From JABDGM01 sp963738665 (GTDB lineage: Bacteria > Planctomycetota > Planctomycetia > Pirellulales > Lacipirellulaceae), in assembly GCA_963738665.1 (NCBI GenBank), contig CAVTXL010000016.1:1-64000 (forward strand): DNA of 64,000 nt. Reading direction: 5' to 3'. Position 1 is the stretch's first letter; each line of letters begins with the position of its first letter. This document shows positions 53,778 to 61,926 of the stretch, one piece after another. The notes under the pieces were generated by a model that saw only the letters and a list, made by a program, of their open reading frames with translations, searched no databases and was not told where the DNA came from. Made by a program: the position numbers and the translations under genes.

Positions 53778-55121
53778 CTATTCGACGCCGAATATCCGCT
53801 CGACGTTGCCGCGGAGCACCATCCGGCCCAAATCGAGCGCTTGCTGCTCGCTCCAACCGCGCTCGATGACGAACCGCTCGGCGAGAATCTTGGCCAGGAT
53901 GCGTTTGTACATCGCGAACTTCGGCAGTACGAATTCCAGCTTGTAGGCGTCACTGTAGTAGCCGATCTGTTTCGTTTGCGGAACCGCTTCCAAGCGGGCC
54001 GTCGCGTCCCGCTCGATGTACGTCGGCGTGTTCGAGTACCACCAGTGGCCGCTCGTGACGACATTCGGAAACACCCACGAAAAGCTGACCAGCTCCTGGT
54101 TCACCGCCGTGGCCAACACCGATACCGGAAACGTCACTTGCCCAAACGCGTTGAACAGTTCTTTATATTGCATCAGCGAGAAGCGGCTGTCGTACAGGTC
54201 GCGGCCCTGATACACGCCGCCGCTGTAGACGTTGCGATGCACGCCGATCATCAGATCAAATGGCAACTTGAAATCGGCACAAAACTCGGCCAACGTCCAA
54301 AACACGAAGTGTGACACCTGTCGCGAATAATCGTCGAATCGCCGCTGCTCGTCCGCGTCGTTCGCTTCCGTTCCCTTCAGCACGACGCTGAGCACCGGGT
54401 CGACGAACACGGCCAGGTGCTGAAACTGCGACCGCAGCCGGCCGAAGGGCACGCTTTCGGGCGCGAAATCGGGCGGCAGCGAGATCGCGCACGCCCGCGC
54501 CCCCTTGGCAACGAAATGCTCGAACAGCTTGCCGATCGCCGCGCGGAGCGAGGCCGCGTCGTGCACGTCGGTGTTCGTCGCCCGCTCCAGCCGCTGCCGC
54601 ACCTCGACGTTGCCCAGGTGAAACACCAAATCATCGGTCCTCAGGCAGGGAATGTAGCGCGACGTATCGAAGCCGGCCAGCGGATCGTCGAACTGGTTCG
54701 TCAGGAACACGGCGTCGAGCTTCGTGCGCTCGAAAACCTGCTCGACCCAATCGGGATGGGCCATCTTGGCCGCGGCCGTGTCGTAGAGCAGCTCCCAGTT
54801 GTCGAGGGTCACGTGTTCGTTGTGGGGGAAGTCGAAGAACACGCGAGCCAATTCCAGCAGCCATTCGTAGGCCGCCGTGTTTTTTAGCGGCGCGATCCGC
54901 TCCACCAGCCGGCGAACCTTTTCTTGCGGCGCAAGGCCCGGCGCTTCAATCTCCTCCCGCGGCATGCCAGCCGAGTGGATCAGCTCCGTGTAGTAATGGT
55001 AGCCGAGAATATCAGCCAGGTTCGTCGACGCCGGCGAATGGGGTTCGATGTGCGTATGGGGATCGATGAGCCAGAGCGAATCCAGCTCTTCGAATAGTCG
55101 TGCTCGCAGTTGGTCAGACAT
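53778..55121 (-). CDS. UxaC-like uronate isomerase / amidohydrolase
   Basis: A 447-residue TIM-barrel metal enzyme. The N-terminal metal ligands are in LWLIDPHTHIEP; family blocks include LADILGYHYYTELIHSAGMP, LKNTAAYEWLLELARVFFDF, LPFDLMIGVHRNVYSGGVYQ and FPNVVTSGHWWYSNTPTYIE. This is the divergent uronate isomerase type common in planctomycetes; isomerisation of glucuronate or galacturonate is the family activity, the actual substrate unproven. The ATG at 55121 gives MSDQLRARLFEELDSLWLID; the open frame continues upstream through a repeat (SNQHPASM), which has replaced any ribosome site. Confidence 0.82.
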   Translation of the reverse strand: MSDQLRARLFEELDSLWLIDPHTHIEPHSPASTNLADILGYHYYTELIHSAGMPREEIEAPGLAPQEKVRRLVERIAPLKNTAAYEWLLELARVFFDFPHNEHVTLDNWELLYDTAAAKMAHPDWVEQVFERTKLDAVFLTNQFDDPLAGFDTSRYIPCLRTDDLVFHLGNVEVRQRLERATNTDVHDAASLRAAIGKLFEHFVAKGARACAISLPPDFAPESVPFGRLRSQFQHLAVFVDPVLSVVLKGTEANDADEQRRFDDYSRQVSHFVFWTLAEFCADFKLPFDLMIGVHRNVYSGGVYQGRDLYDSRFSLMQYKELFNAFGQVTFPVSVLATAVNQELVSFSWVFPNVVTSGHWWYSNTPTYIERDATARLEAVPQTKQIGYYSDAYKLEFVLPKFAMYKRILAKILAERFVIERGWSEQQALDLGRMVLRGNVERIFGVE

Positions 55122-55195
55122 GGATGCTGGATGCTGGTTGCTGGATGCTAGTTGCTGGATGCCGGATGCCGGATCTGACGTCCAGCATCTTGAAT
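55119..55195. repeat. GATGCTGG tandem repeat at the 5' edge of the UxaC-like gene
   Basis: Seven or so degenerate units of TGGATGCTGG/TGGTTGCTGG/TGGATGCCGG from the start codon to about 55175, ending with CCAGCATC in inverted orientation. Related units are inside kinase A (39575-39598) and kinase B (50260-50280). Confidence 0.85.
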
Positions 55196-55201
55196 TCAGC
55201 A

Positions 55202-55732
55202 TCAACCCCGATATCCATCGTGACAATTGGCGCACGCCTTCCAGGCGCGGTCGAGCGCCTTTCGGCCCTGTTCGATGTTGTTCAGTTTGGCGGCTGCGTC
55301 CATCTCACCCGCCGCTTCGCGGAGCTCGCGAGCAAACTGGGCGTACTCGACGTCGTCCCAATACTCAAAGCCCTCGTGGCCGATCACGTCGGCCAGCATG
55401 GCCACGATCTGCGCCTCGTGCCGCACGTCGTCGCCGTGCGCTTTGAACTCGTTTTCGTTGGCCAGCCATTTCTTCAGTCGCTCTTGTTGGGCGATGTTCA
55501 ATCGCTGCATCAAGGGCGGACGATCGGCCACCTGGCCCCACGCGGCCGCTTTGTCGGCGCTCGGCACTTGCGGCCGTGCGCCGCGGACGAGGTCTTCTAA
55601 ATCGCGCTTGCGGGAGATTGCCTCGTTGTACGTTGCGTCCGTGCCGACCTTGGTATTGTGACCGGCGCGGTGCGAACTCGTCGCGCAGCCCCGGCGCGAC
55701 GTCCTGCCAGCGCACGCTGCCGTCGTACTCAC
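55202..55732 (-). CDS. Cytochrome c-like secreted protein, C-terminal part
   Basis: Authentic from about 55690 (AGHNTKVGTDATYNEAISRK). Helical body (LNIAQQERLKKWLANENEFK, HEAQIVAMLADVIGHEGFEY, YAQFARELREAAGEMDAAAK) ends with haem-binding CANCH in WKACANCHDGYRG, eight residues from the C-terminus. This is the layout of class II (four-helix, cytochrome c'-like) cytochromes. It is preceded by an N-terminal portion in another frame. Confidence 0.72.
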   Translation of the reverse strand: MSTTAACAGRTSRRGCATSSHRAGHNTKVGTDATYNEAISRKRDLEDLVRGARPQVPSADKAAAWGQVADRPPLMQRLNIAQQERLKKWLANENEFKAHGDDVRHEAQIVAMLADVIGHEGFEYWDDVEYAQFARELREAAGEMDAAAKLNNIEQGRKALDRAWKACANCHDGYRG

Positions 55733-56248
55733 TCGCTACGCCAAACAATACGGCCAGCAGGCTGAAATTACGCCGGCACGACTTGTACCCGTCCGCTTTA
55801 AACGGACCCGGTGTTGTCACGTCCACGGTCACGCTCTGCGCTACCCGCTTGATCTCGTTTTCAATCGTCTCGGCATCGATCAACTTCGACCACTGCCTTC
55901 CGCCGGCCGGCCGCGGCTCCGCCGCCGGCGTATCTCCGCTGTCCGTGCGCAATGCGCGGGTCGCGCGTCGGCGGTTGCGGCCTTGTAATCCGGCCGCGGA
56001 CCGGCGAGCATCGTCCGGGCATTGACAAAAAACGCATCCAGCACGTCGACCGACCAAACCGGCGGCCGGGCTCGCACATTTGACGCGGCCAGCGGCATGG
56101 CGCGCGGCGGATGGCGTTGCGCCTGCTCGGTTTGCGCCGGCGCAATGCGTGCCGCCGCGGCGACGAGCGAAATGACGATCGTAAAGCCGACGCAACAAAA
56201 ACGACGGCCCGGCCAATTCAATTTCGGCTGTAGCGGAAGCTGCCTCAT
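55690..56248 (-). CDS. Cytochrome c-like secreted protein, N-terminal part (frame broken near 55965)
   Basis: ATG at 56248; signal-anchor GRRFCCVGFTIVISLVAAAA. The first frame reads SVDVLDAFFVNARTMLAGPR to ATADARP, then an indel near 55965 moves to RALRTDSGDTPAAEPRPAGG, QWSKLIDAETIENEIKRVAQ and FKADGYKSCRRNFSLLAVLF, GVASEYDGSVRWQDVAPGLR, which suits a second helix bundle. A final switch near 55690 leads to the 55202 piece. The whole protein is about 349 residues. The pattern suggests a tandem cytochrome c'-like fold in which the first half lacks CXXCH. Confidence 0.6.
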
Positions 56249-56682
56249 CGTGCTGCACATTATCAACCACCGCCTCGACAGCGGCAAGAAGGCCGGTTTT
56301 GTCAGTATCGACGTCTCGCTCCGCGAGATGAAATCCCGCTCGCTCAGCGAGCAGCAGTCACTGAACTCGTCAGCGAGTCGAGCCGCCTACACGCACCCGC
56401 TTCCAACGGCCCCACCCGATCGAACCTAGCTTGTCGCACTGCCGGTATGTTACCCTGATTGAGTCTTATACGCGACTTGTTGGCGGGCAGAGGCCGCTTA
56501 ACAGCCGGTTGAAAAACGCCGTGGTGGCGTTTTTCAACCTCGCCAAGTGCCGAGCAAAGCTCATCACGGCTCGCATAACTGCGACTTGGGTCGCGGTTTT
56601 GTCATCGCATCCATGCGATGAAGCAGCCCATCGACTTTTTCAACGGACTGCGAACCGTGCAGTCGCAAGTGAGGAAACGAAT

Positions 56683-57144
56683 ATGAGCACCACAACCAAC
56701 GAATCCAAACGGCAAGCCCTGGCGAAAGTCGCCCAGGCCGCCGACGCGGGCAAGATTAGCGCCACCGCCGCCAAAAACGTCAATGATTGGCTCACCGAGA
56801 AGCGATATGCCGAGTACGCGCCCGAGGTCATTGCCCACATCGAGGCCGACAAATGGCAGCAACTTGATGACGTCTTTTGGACTGTGATCCCCTTCGGCAC
56901 CGGCGGCCGGCGCGGCAAGATGTACCCGATCGGCTCCAACGCGATCAATGATCGCACGATTGGCGAGAGCGCCCAAGGGCTGGCCGACTATGTGAAAGAA
57001 GTTGTAGGTCGGGCTGTGCCTGACGCGACGAAGAGCCACGCACAAACGGACCGTCAGGCACAGCCTGACCTACTGTCGTGCGCGATCGCCTACGACACCC
57101 GCCACCGCTCCGAACATTTCGCCCGGCTGTGCCTGAGATCATGA
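56683..57144 (+). CDS. Phosphohexomutase (PGM/PMM family), N-terminal part
   Basis: ATG at 56683 after GTGAGGAAACG. Residues read ADKWQQLDDVFWTVIPFGTG then GRRGKMYPIGSNAINDRTIG and SAQGLADYVKEV. At residues about 108-131 a palindromic element encodes VGRAVPDATKSHAQTDRQAQ PDLL, after which the conserved SCAIAYDTRHRSEHFARLC resumes. The frame is lost near 57130. The enzyme moves phosphate between C1 and C6 of hexoses in the cytoplasm. Confidence 0.85.
   Translation: MSTTTNESKRQALAKVAQAADAGKISATAAKNVNDWLTEKRYAEYAPEVIAHIEADKWQQLDDVFWTVIPFGTGGRRGKMYPIGSNAINDRTIGESAQGLADYVKEVVGRAVPDATKSHAQTDRQAQPDLLSCAIAYDTRHRSEHFARLCLRS
57004..57073. repeat. In-frame palindromic element A
   Basis: Two exact-size 21-bp arms (57004-57024 and 57053-57073) beginning GTAGGTCGGG and ending CCTGACCTAC, with one mismatch pair and a 28-base loop. 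It sits between two conserved parts of the phosphohexomutase and is translated VG(R)AVPD...QAQPD. Confidence 0.92.
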
Positions 57145-58220
57145 CCGCGGCCGGCTTCACGGTTTACTTCCTGCAAGGCTATCGCAGCACGCCGGAGCTG
57201 TCGTTCGCCGTCCGCCACAAGAAGTGCTCGTGCGGCATCATGGTCACGGCCAGCCATAACCCGCCGAGTGATAACGCCGTAAAGGTTTACTGGTCGACCG
57301 GCGGCCAGGTGCTGCCGCCGCATGATACGGGCATCATCCAGCGCGTGATGAACACGCAAGAGATCGCGCGGCAAGATTTCGACGCCGGCGTGGCTGCGGG
57401 CCGCATCGTCTCGTGCCAGGAAGAAGTCGATGCGGCCTTTCGCGACGCTGTCTTCACGCAGGCCACCCCAGGCCCGCGCGATTTAAAAGTCATCTACTCG
57501 CCGCTGCATGGCGTCGGCACGTCGGCCATTTGTCCCGTGCTCGCCAAAGATGATTTCAAGGACGTCGAAATCTTCGGGCCGCACGAACAGCCCGACGGCG
57601 ATTTTCCCAACGTGCCCGGCCACGTCTCGAACCCTGAAAATCCGCGCGTGTTCGACGCGATCATCACCCGCGCAAAAGAAGCGGGCGCCGACCTGGTCAT
57701 CGCCACGGACCCCGACTGCGACCGCTTGGGATGTGCGGCGCCGCTGGCGTTCGGTGAATCCGTCGAATGGCGCACCTTTACTGGCAACCAAATCGGCGCA
57801 CTGTTGGCAGATTACGTGCTGGAAACCCGCGGGGCCCGCAGCCAATTGACGCCCGAACAGTATCTCGTCGAAACGCTCGTCACGTCGCAGCTCATCCGCC
57901 GCATCGGCGACAGCTACCGCGTCCGCACGATTGACAACCTGCACGTCGGCTTTAAATGGATCGCCGGCGTGATCGACGACAATGGCCCCGAACGATTTAT
58001 TTTCGGCGCCGAAGAGTCGCACGGCTTTCTCGTCGGCACCTACGCCCGCGACAAGGACGCCGCGGTCGCGGCGATGCTGCTCTGCGAGCTGACGGCACAA
58101 CTGAAATCGACCGGCCGCACGCTCCACGAAAAGCTCGACACCTTGTTCTGGCAACACGGCGGCACGCGGAGAAAACGGTTTCGGTCGAAATGCCCGGCAG
58201 CGAAGGAATGGAGCGGATGA
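57141..58220 (+). CDS. Phosphohexomutase, central part
   Basis: Contains the active-site phosphoserine loop GIMVTASHNPPSDNAVKVYW, the Mg-binding loop ATDPDCDRLGCA, and the sugar-binding loop FGAEESHGFLVG. Together these identify the alpha-D-phosphohexomutase superfamily, phosphoglucomutase type. It joins the N-terminal piece near 57130 (expected FARLCAEIMTAAGFTVYFLQ). The end of this frame is wrong from about 58158, where HAEKTVSVEMPGSEG is found in another frame. Confidence 0.9.
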   Translation: MTAAGFTVYFLQGYRSTPELSFAVRHKKCSCGIMVTASHNPPSDNAVKVYWSTGGQVLPPHDTGIIQRVMNTQEIARQDFDAGVAAGRIVSCQEEVDAAFRDAVFTQATPGPRDLKVIYSPLHGVGTSAICPVLAKDDFKDVEIFGPHEQPDGDFPNVPGHVSNPENPRVFDAIITRAKEAGADLVIATDPDCDRLGCAAPLAFGESVEWRTFTGNQIGALLADYVLETRGARSQLTPEQYLVETLVTSQLIRRIGDSYRVRTIDNLHVGFKWIAGVIDDNGPERFIFGAEESHGFLVGTYARDKDAAVAAMLLCELTAQLKSTGRTLHEKLDTLFWQHGGTRRKRFRSKCPAAKEWSG

Positions 58221-58591
58221 AAGAAGTAATGGCCGCCTTTCGCAGCCATCCGCCGGAACGGTTGGCGGGCCACGCCGTGGTGCAAATTCGCGACTACCTT
58301 AATCGGACAATCCGCCGCGTAGGTCAGGCTGTGCCTGACAAGGCGGGGAGTCAGGCACAGCCCAACCTGCAGTCACTCGACGCTCCCGAGGGTGATCTCG
58401 TCATCCTCGATCTGGCCGCCGACGGCAATTACGTGGCCTGCCGGCCCAGCGGCACCGAGCCCAAGATCAAGTTCTACATGTTCGCGTACACGCCGCCCGA
58501 GCAGTTGGCCGACCTGGAGTGCACCAAGGCCGAGCTGGCGGAAAGTTTGGCAAGCATGGACGCCGAATTGCGCAAATACGCCGGTGTTTAA
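58190..58591 (+). CDS. Phosphohexomutase, C-terminal part
   Basis: Authentic from about 58160 (HAEKTVSVEMPGSEGMERMK). It contains VVQIRDYLNRTIRR, a second palindromic insertion (VGQAVPDKAGSQAQPNLQ), then LDAPEGDLVILDLAADGNYV and the phosphate-binding loop CRPSGTEPKIKFYMFAY. The stop at 58591 ends the roughly 635-residue protein started at 56683. Confidence 0.88.
   Translation: MPGSEGMERMKEVMAAFRSHPPERLAGHAVVQIRDYLNRTIRRVGQAVPDKAGSQAQPNLQSLDAPEGDLVILDLAADGNYVACRPSGTEPKIKFYMFAYTPPEQLADLECTKAELAESLASMDAELRKYAGV
58319..58370. repeat. In-frame palindromic element B
   Basis: Arms 58319-58339 and 58350-58370 (GTAGGTCAGG... and ...CCCAACCTGC) around a 10-base loop. The first arm differs from that of element A by one base. 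It is translated in the same frame as A (VGQAVPD...QAQPNL). Confidence 0.92.
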
Positions 58592-58798
58592 CCGATTTCC
58601 ATTTTCGGCCAATATCGCGGACGGGCCGGCGAATAGCAGGCGAAACTTGGTTCGCCGGCGGCCGCGAAAGCGAGCCCCGGACACTTGGCCTCAGCAGAAA
58701 TCAGGGCATTTCCCCTGCAATTCGCATGGCCGTGCCGCAAAAGCTACAATTGCGGACCGGCCCTCCGAATTGTCAGCAACTCATGGAGCGAGGCCCCT

Positions 58799-59530
58799 AT
58801 GGACACCCTATTCACCATCACCGCGCTTGGCGGCGGCACCGTCCTCGCCTTTCAGTTCATCATGACGATGATCGGCTTCGGCGACCACGGCGGCGACATG
58901 GGCCACGGCGGCGATTTTGCTCACGGTGGCGATTTCGCTCACGCCGATTTGGGCGGCGACGTCCACGATTTTTCCGGCGTTCACGGCGACGTTTCGGGTG
59001 ACGTCTCCGGCGATGTCCACGGCCATGATTTCGGCGACCACGAGGTGTCGGGCGACGGCGGTCACGATGTCCACTCCGGCCACTCTGCCCACGGCGGACT
59101 GAACTGGTTCTACGAAATGATCTCGATTCGCACGCTCAGCGCGGCGCTGACGTTTTTCGGCCTCACCGGAAAGACGATGCTGGCCTTTCATCATCCGCCC
59201 GCTGCCGCCTTCGGTTGGGCCACACTCGCCGGGGCCGCCGCACTTTACATCGTCTATTGGCTGTTCCAACAGGTGTACCGTCTGCAGCACGCCGGCAACG
59301 AAGACGTGCGTAAGGCTGTCGGGCTGCCGGCGACGGTGTACGTGCCGATCGGCGCCAAGCGAGTAAGCCCCGGTAAAGTCATGTTCCGTTTGCAGAATCG
59401 CGTCGTCGAGTATCAGGCCCTGACCGACGATGACGAGCGGCTCGGCACAGGCGACGACGTCGTGATCGTGGGCATTATCAGCTCCGACACCGTTCGTGTG
59501 GCGCGTGCTCCTAATGCCGTCCCCGCGTGA
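58799..59530 (+). CDS. NfeD-like membrane protein with His/Asp-rich segment
   Basis: 243 residues; GGAGCGAGG before the ATG at 58799. An N-terminal membrane helix (LFTITALGGGTVLAFQFIMT) leads into residues about 27-100 with repeated GGD(F/V)xH and GD(V)SGDV units (GDHGGDMGHGGDFAHGGDFA), very rich in His, Asp and Gly and possibly metal-binding. Two more membrane segments follow (LSAALTFFGLTGKTMLAF, FGWATLAGAAALYIVYWLF) and an OB-like NfeD domain (RVSPGKVMFRLQNRVVEYQA, DVVIVGIISSDTVRV). The stop is next to the flotillin gene: NfeD proteins act with flotillins in membrane microdomains. Confidence 0.8.
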   Translation: MDTLFTITALGGGTVLAFQFIMTMIGFGDHGGDMGHGGDFAHGGDFAHADLGGDVHDFSGVHGDVSGDVSGDVHGHDFGDHEVSGDGGHDVHSGHSAHGGLNWFYEMISIRTLSAALTFFGLTGKTMLAFHHPPAAAFGWATLAGAAALYIVYWLFQQVYRLQHAGNEDVRKAVGLPATVYVPIGAKRVSPGKVMFRLQNRVVEYQALTDDDERLGTGDDVVIVGIISSDTVRVARAPNAVPA

Positions 59531-59595
59531 CATTCAGGCGAGCGTTTCGCTACAGTAGATTAAAACACTTCAGTCCAATTATGGCAGGCGACACG

Positions 59596-61275
59596 ATGAT
59601 GAATACACTTACCACGATGCTGGCACAGATTCGAAGTGACGGAGACCTCGCCGGTCTGCTGCCATATCTCTGGCCGATGCTCATGCTTTTCGCGGGCGTC
59701 GCGATATTGTTCATGATCTTTGGCGCCGTCAAGAAAACGATCCGCCGCTGCAGCAGCAATCAGATCCTCGTCGTCTACGGCGGCATGACCGGCAGCGGTC
59801 GCGTCGCCAAGACAATCCACGGCGGCACCACGTTCGTAATTCCACTGATACAGGATTATAGCTACCTCAGCTTGGAGCCAATTCAGATTGAAATTCCGCT
59901 CCGCGGCGCGCTGTCGATGGAAAACATTCGCGTCAACGTGCCCAGCGTGTTCACCGTCGCGATCGGCACGCAGCCGGATGTGATGACCAACGCAGCCGTC
60001 CGATTGCTCGAGCTCACGACCGACGATATCCGCAAGCAGGCCGAGGAAATCATCTTCGGCCAATTGCGGCAGGTGATCGCCTCAATGCGAATCGAGGACA
60101 TTAATCGCGACCGCGATACGTTTTTGCAGCACATTCAGAACTCGGTCGAGCCGGAGCTTAAGAAGATCGGCCTGGTGCTCATCAACGTCAACATCACCGA
60201 TATCCAGGACGAGAGCGGCTACATTGACGCGATCGGCCAGAAGGCCGCGTCGCAAGCCATTCAACAGGCCCGGGCCGACGTGGCCGACGAAGTCAAGCAG
60301 GGCGAGATTCGCGTCGCCGGCGCCGATCGCGATAAGGTCGTGCAAGTCGCCAGCGCCACGAAGGAACGCGAGATCGGCACCCGCCAAGCGGCCCGCGAGC
60401 AGGCCGTCCGCGTCGCCGAGCTCGAGAAGGAGCAAACGGTCGGCGAGCAAACGGCCGCTTTCCAACGCGACGTCTCGGTCAAGCAGGCCGAGCAGGCCAA
60501 GCGTATTGCCGTCGCCGACGCCAACGCCCAGGCGGTCGACGGCGAAAACATCGCCGATGCCAAGATCGCCCAATCACAGGCCACGCTGCTCGAGCAAAAG
60601 GCCGATGCCTACCAGCGCGGTGAGGCGGCCAAGCGCGAAGCCGAGGCCAGCGTCATTGAAATCCAAAACCGCGCGATGGCCAAGGCCGCCCTGGCCCAGG
60701 CCGAGCGCGTCGAAGCCGAAGAACGGGCCAAGCTCGAAGCGCCCGCCAAGGCCCAGAAGGCCCGCATCGTCGTCGACGCCGAAGCCGAGGCCGAAAAGCG
60801 CCGCCTCGAAGCCCAAGGCGAGGCGGCCGCGATCTTCGCCAAGCTCGAAGCCGAAGCCCGCGGTCATTACGAGATCCTCGCCAAGAAGGGCGAGGGCCTC
60901 AAGCAAATCGTCGCGGCCTGCGGCGGCGCGAAAGAGGCCTTCCAACTGATGATGCTCGAACACCTCGACACGCTCGCCGAGACCAGCGCTAAGGCGATCA
61001 GCAACATCAAGTTTGACAAGGTGATCGTCTGGGAAAACGGGGGCGCGAATGGCCGCTCCAGCACGGCCGACTTCCTGCATAAGATGGCCGGCACGCTGCC
61101 GCCCATGCTGCAAGTGATGCGCGACATCGGCGGCGTCGAGATTCCCGAAAGCCTGGCCAAGCTCGTCGGCGAAGAGGCAGGCACATCACTGAGAGAAACC
61201 AACGGCCGCGCAGCGACGACCGCCGTCGAAGAACGGCCGGCGACCCGCCCCGGCGGCACGATACCACAAGCCTGA
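59596..61275 (+). CDS. Flotillin family protein
   Basis: About 559 residues. Membrane anchor (LPYLWPMLMLFAGVAILFMI) then SPFH/band-7 domain (SSNQILVVYGGMTGSGRVAK, TTFVIPLIQDYSYLSLEPIQ, IIFGQLRQVIASMRIEDINR, LKKIGLVLINVNITDIQDES). A long Ala/Glu/Lys coiled coil follows (KREAEASVIEIQNRAMAKAA, AEKRRLEAQGEAAAIFAKLE), as in YuaG/FloA-type flotillins. The ATG at 59596 has GGCAGGCG 7 bases ahead; an ATG at 59581 is also in frame. It lies 65 bases after the NfeD-like gene and surely forms an operon with it. No frame breaks. Confidence 0.92.
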   Translation: MMNTLTTMLAQIRSDGDLAGLLPYLWPMLMLFAGVAILFMIFGAVKKTIRRCSSNQILVVYGGMTGSGRVAKTIHGGTTFVIPLIQDYSYLSLEPIQIEIPLRGALSMENIRVNVPSVFTVAIGTQPDVMTNAAVRLLELTTDDIRKQAEEIIFGQLRQVIASMRIEDINRDRDTFLQHIQNSVEPELKKIGLVLINVNITDIQDESGYIDAIGQKAASQAIQQARADVADEVKQGEIRVAGADRDKVVQVASATKEREIGTRQAAREQAVRVAELEKEQTVGEQTAAFQRDVSVKQAEQAKRIAVADANAQAVDGENIADAKIAQSQATLLEQKADAYQRGEAAKREAEASVIEIQNRAMAKAALAQAERVEAEERAKLEAPAKAQKARIVVDAEAEAEKRRLEAQGEAAAIFAKLEAEARGHYEILAKKGEGLKQIVAACGGAKEAFQLMMLEHLDTLAETSAKAISNIKFDKVIVWENGGANGRSSTADFLHKMAGTLPPMLQVMRDIGGVEIPESLAKLVGEEAGTSLRETNGRAATTAVEERPATRPGGTIPQA

Positions 61276-61638
61276 GCATACCACCCGGCAGCACGCCGTG
61301 GGGTGTGTCGAGGAACGAGGCACACGCATCTTTGATGTGCGCCGCGTTTTGCGTGGGTCTCGCAGTTTCGACCGCCCTACTTCTTCGAGTTTCGCCGCCT
61401 GGTGAGCGAAAACCGGGGCGGCCCGATCGGGCGTTCCCCTGTGCAGCAGCCAGCCCGGGGGGGACTCTCCTCCCGCACGCCAAAAGCAATTATGATACAT
61501 GGGCGGGCAAATCGAGAACCATCTACCTCTGGAAAACGTTAAGCCTTTACCGGGCACTCGCTCATGCCCCTCGCGCCCCCGGCAAAGCTGCGTATCTACT
61601 TTGGGTCGACCTTCTGTGGGCCTGTGTTCGCACGACTT
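61276..61638. other. Intergenic region, nothing recognised
   Basis: About 360 bases between flotillin and the efflux adaptor. The open frames crossing it lack support; an imperfect CGAGGAACGAGGCACACGC stretch is present, but no clear terminator. Confidence 0.4.
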
Positions 61639-61926
61639 ATGAAAACGCTGATTGCGGCCGGTCTGTTTGGATTCATCTCCCTGGCGGCGTTTGCCTTTTT
61701 TCGGCACGACGGCGGCGCTGGCCTCGCGCCCCTCAAGACAGTCCGCGTCGAACGGGGCGATCTGAAATTCGCGATCGGCGCGACCGGCACGGTCGAACCA
61801 GAGGAAGTCGTCGACGTCGGCGCTCAGGTGGCCGGCAAGATCATTAGCCTCGGCGCCGATCGCGCAATCCCGCAAAGACGATCGACTACCGGTCGCCCGT
61901 CGAGGAAGGCACCGTCCTCGCCCTGA
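61639..61926 (+). CDS. MacA/HlyD-like efflux adaptor, N-terminal part
   Basis: ATG at 61639. Membrane anchor (KTLIAAGLFGFISLAAFAFF) then the first beta-hammerhead and lipoyl-like strands (VRVERGDLKFAIGATGTVEP EEVVDVGAQVAGKI). The frame is lost near 61867 in CGCGCAATCCC; the next frame continues NPAKTIDYRSPVEEGTVLAL. An earlier start at 61564 lacks support. Confidence 0.75.
   Translation: MKTLIAAGLFGFISLAAFAFFRHDGGAGLAPLKTVRVERGDLKFAIGATGTVEPEEVVDVGAQVAGKIISLGADRAIPQRRSTTGRPSRKAPSSP

Noticed and set aside
56320..56370. Short GCTCGCTCAGCGAGC and ACTCGTCAGCGAGT palindromes upstream of the phosphohexomutase
   Set aside because: They look like stems, but too short and common in GC-rich DNA to call; no copy elsewhere in the window was noticed.
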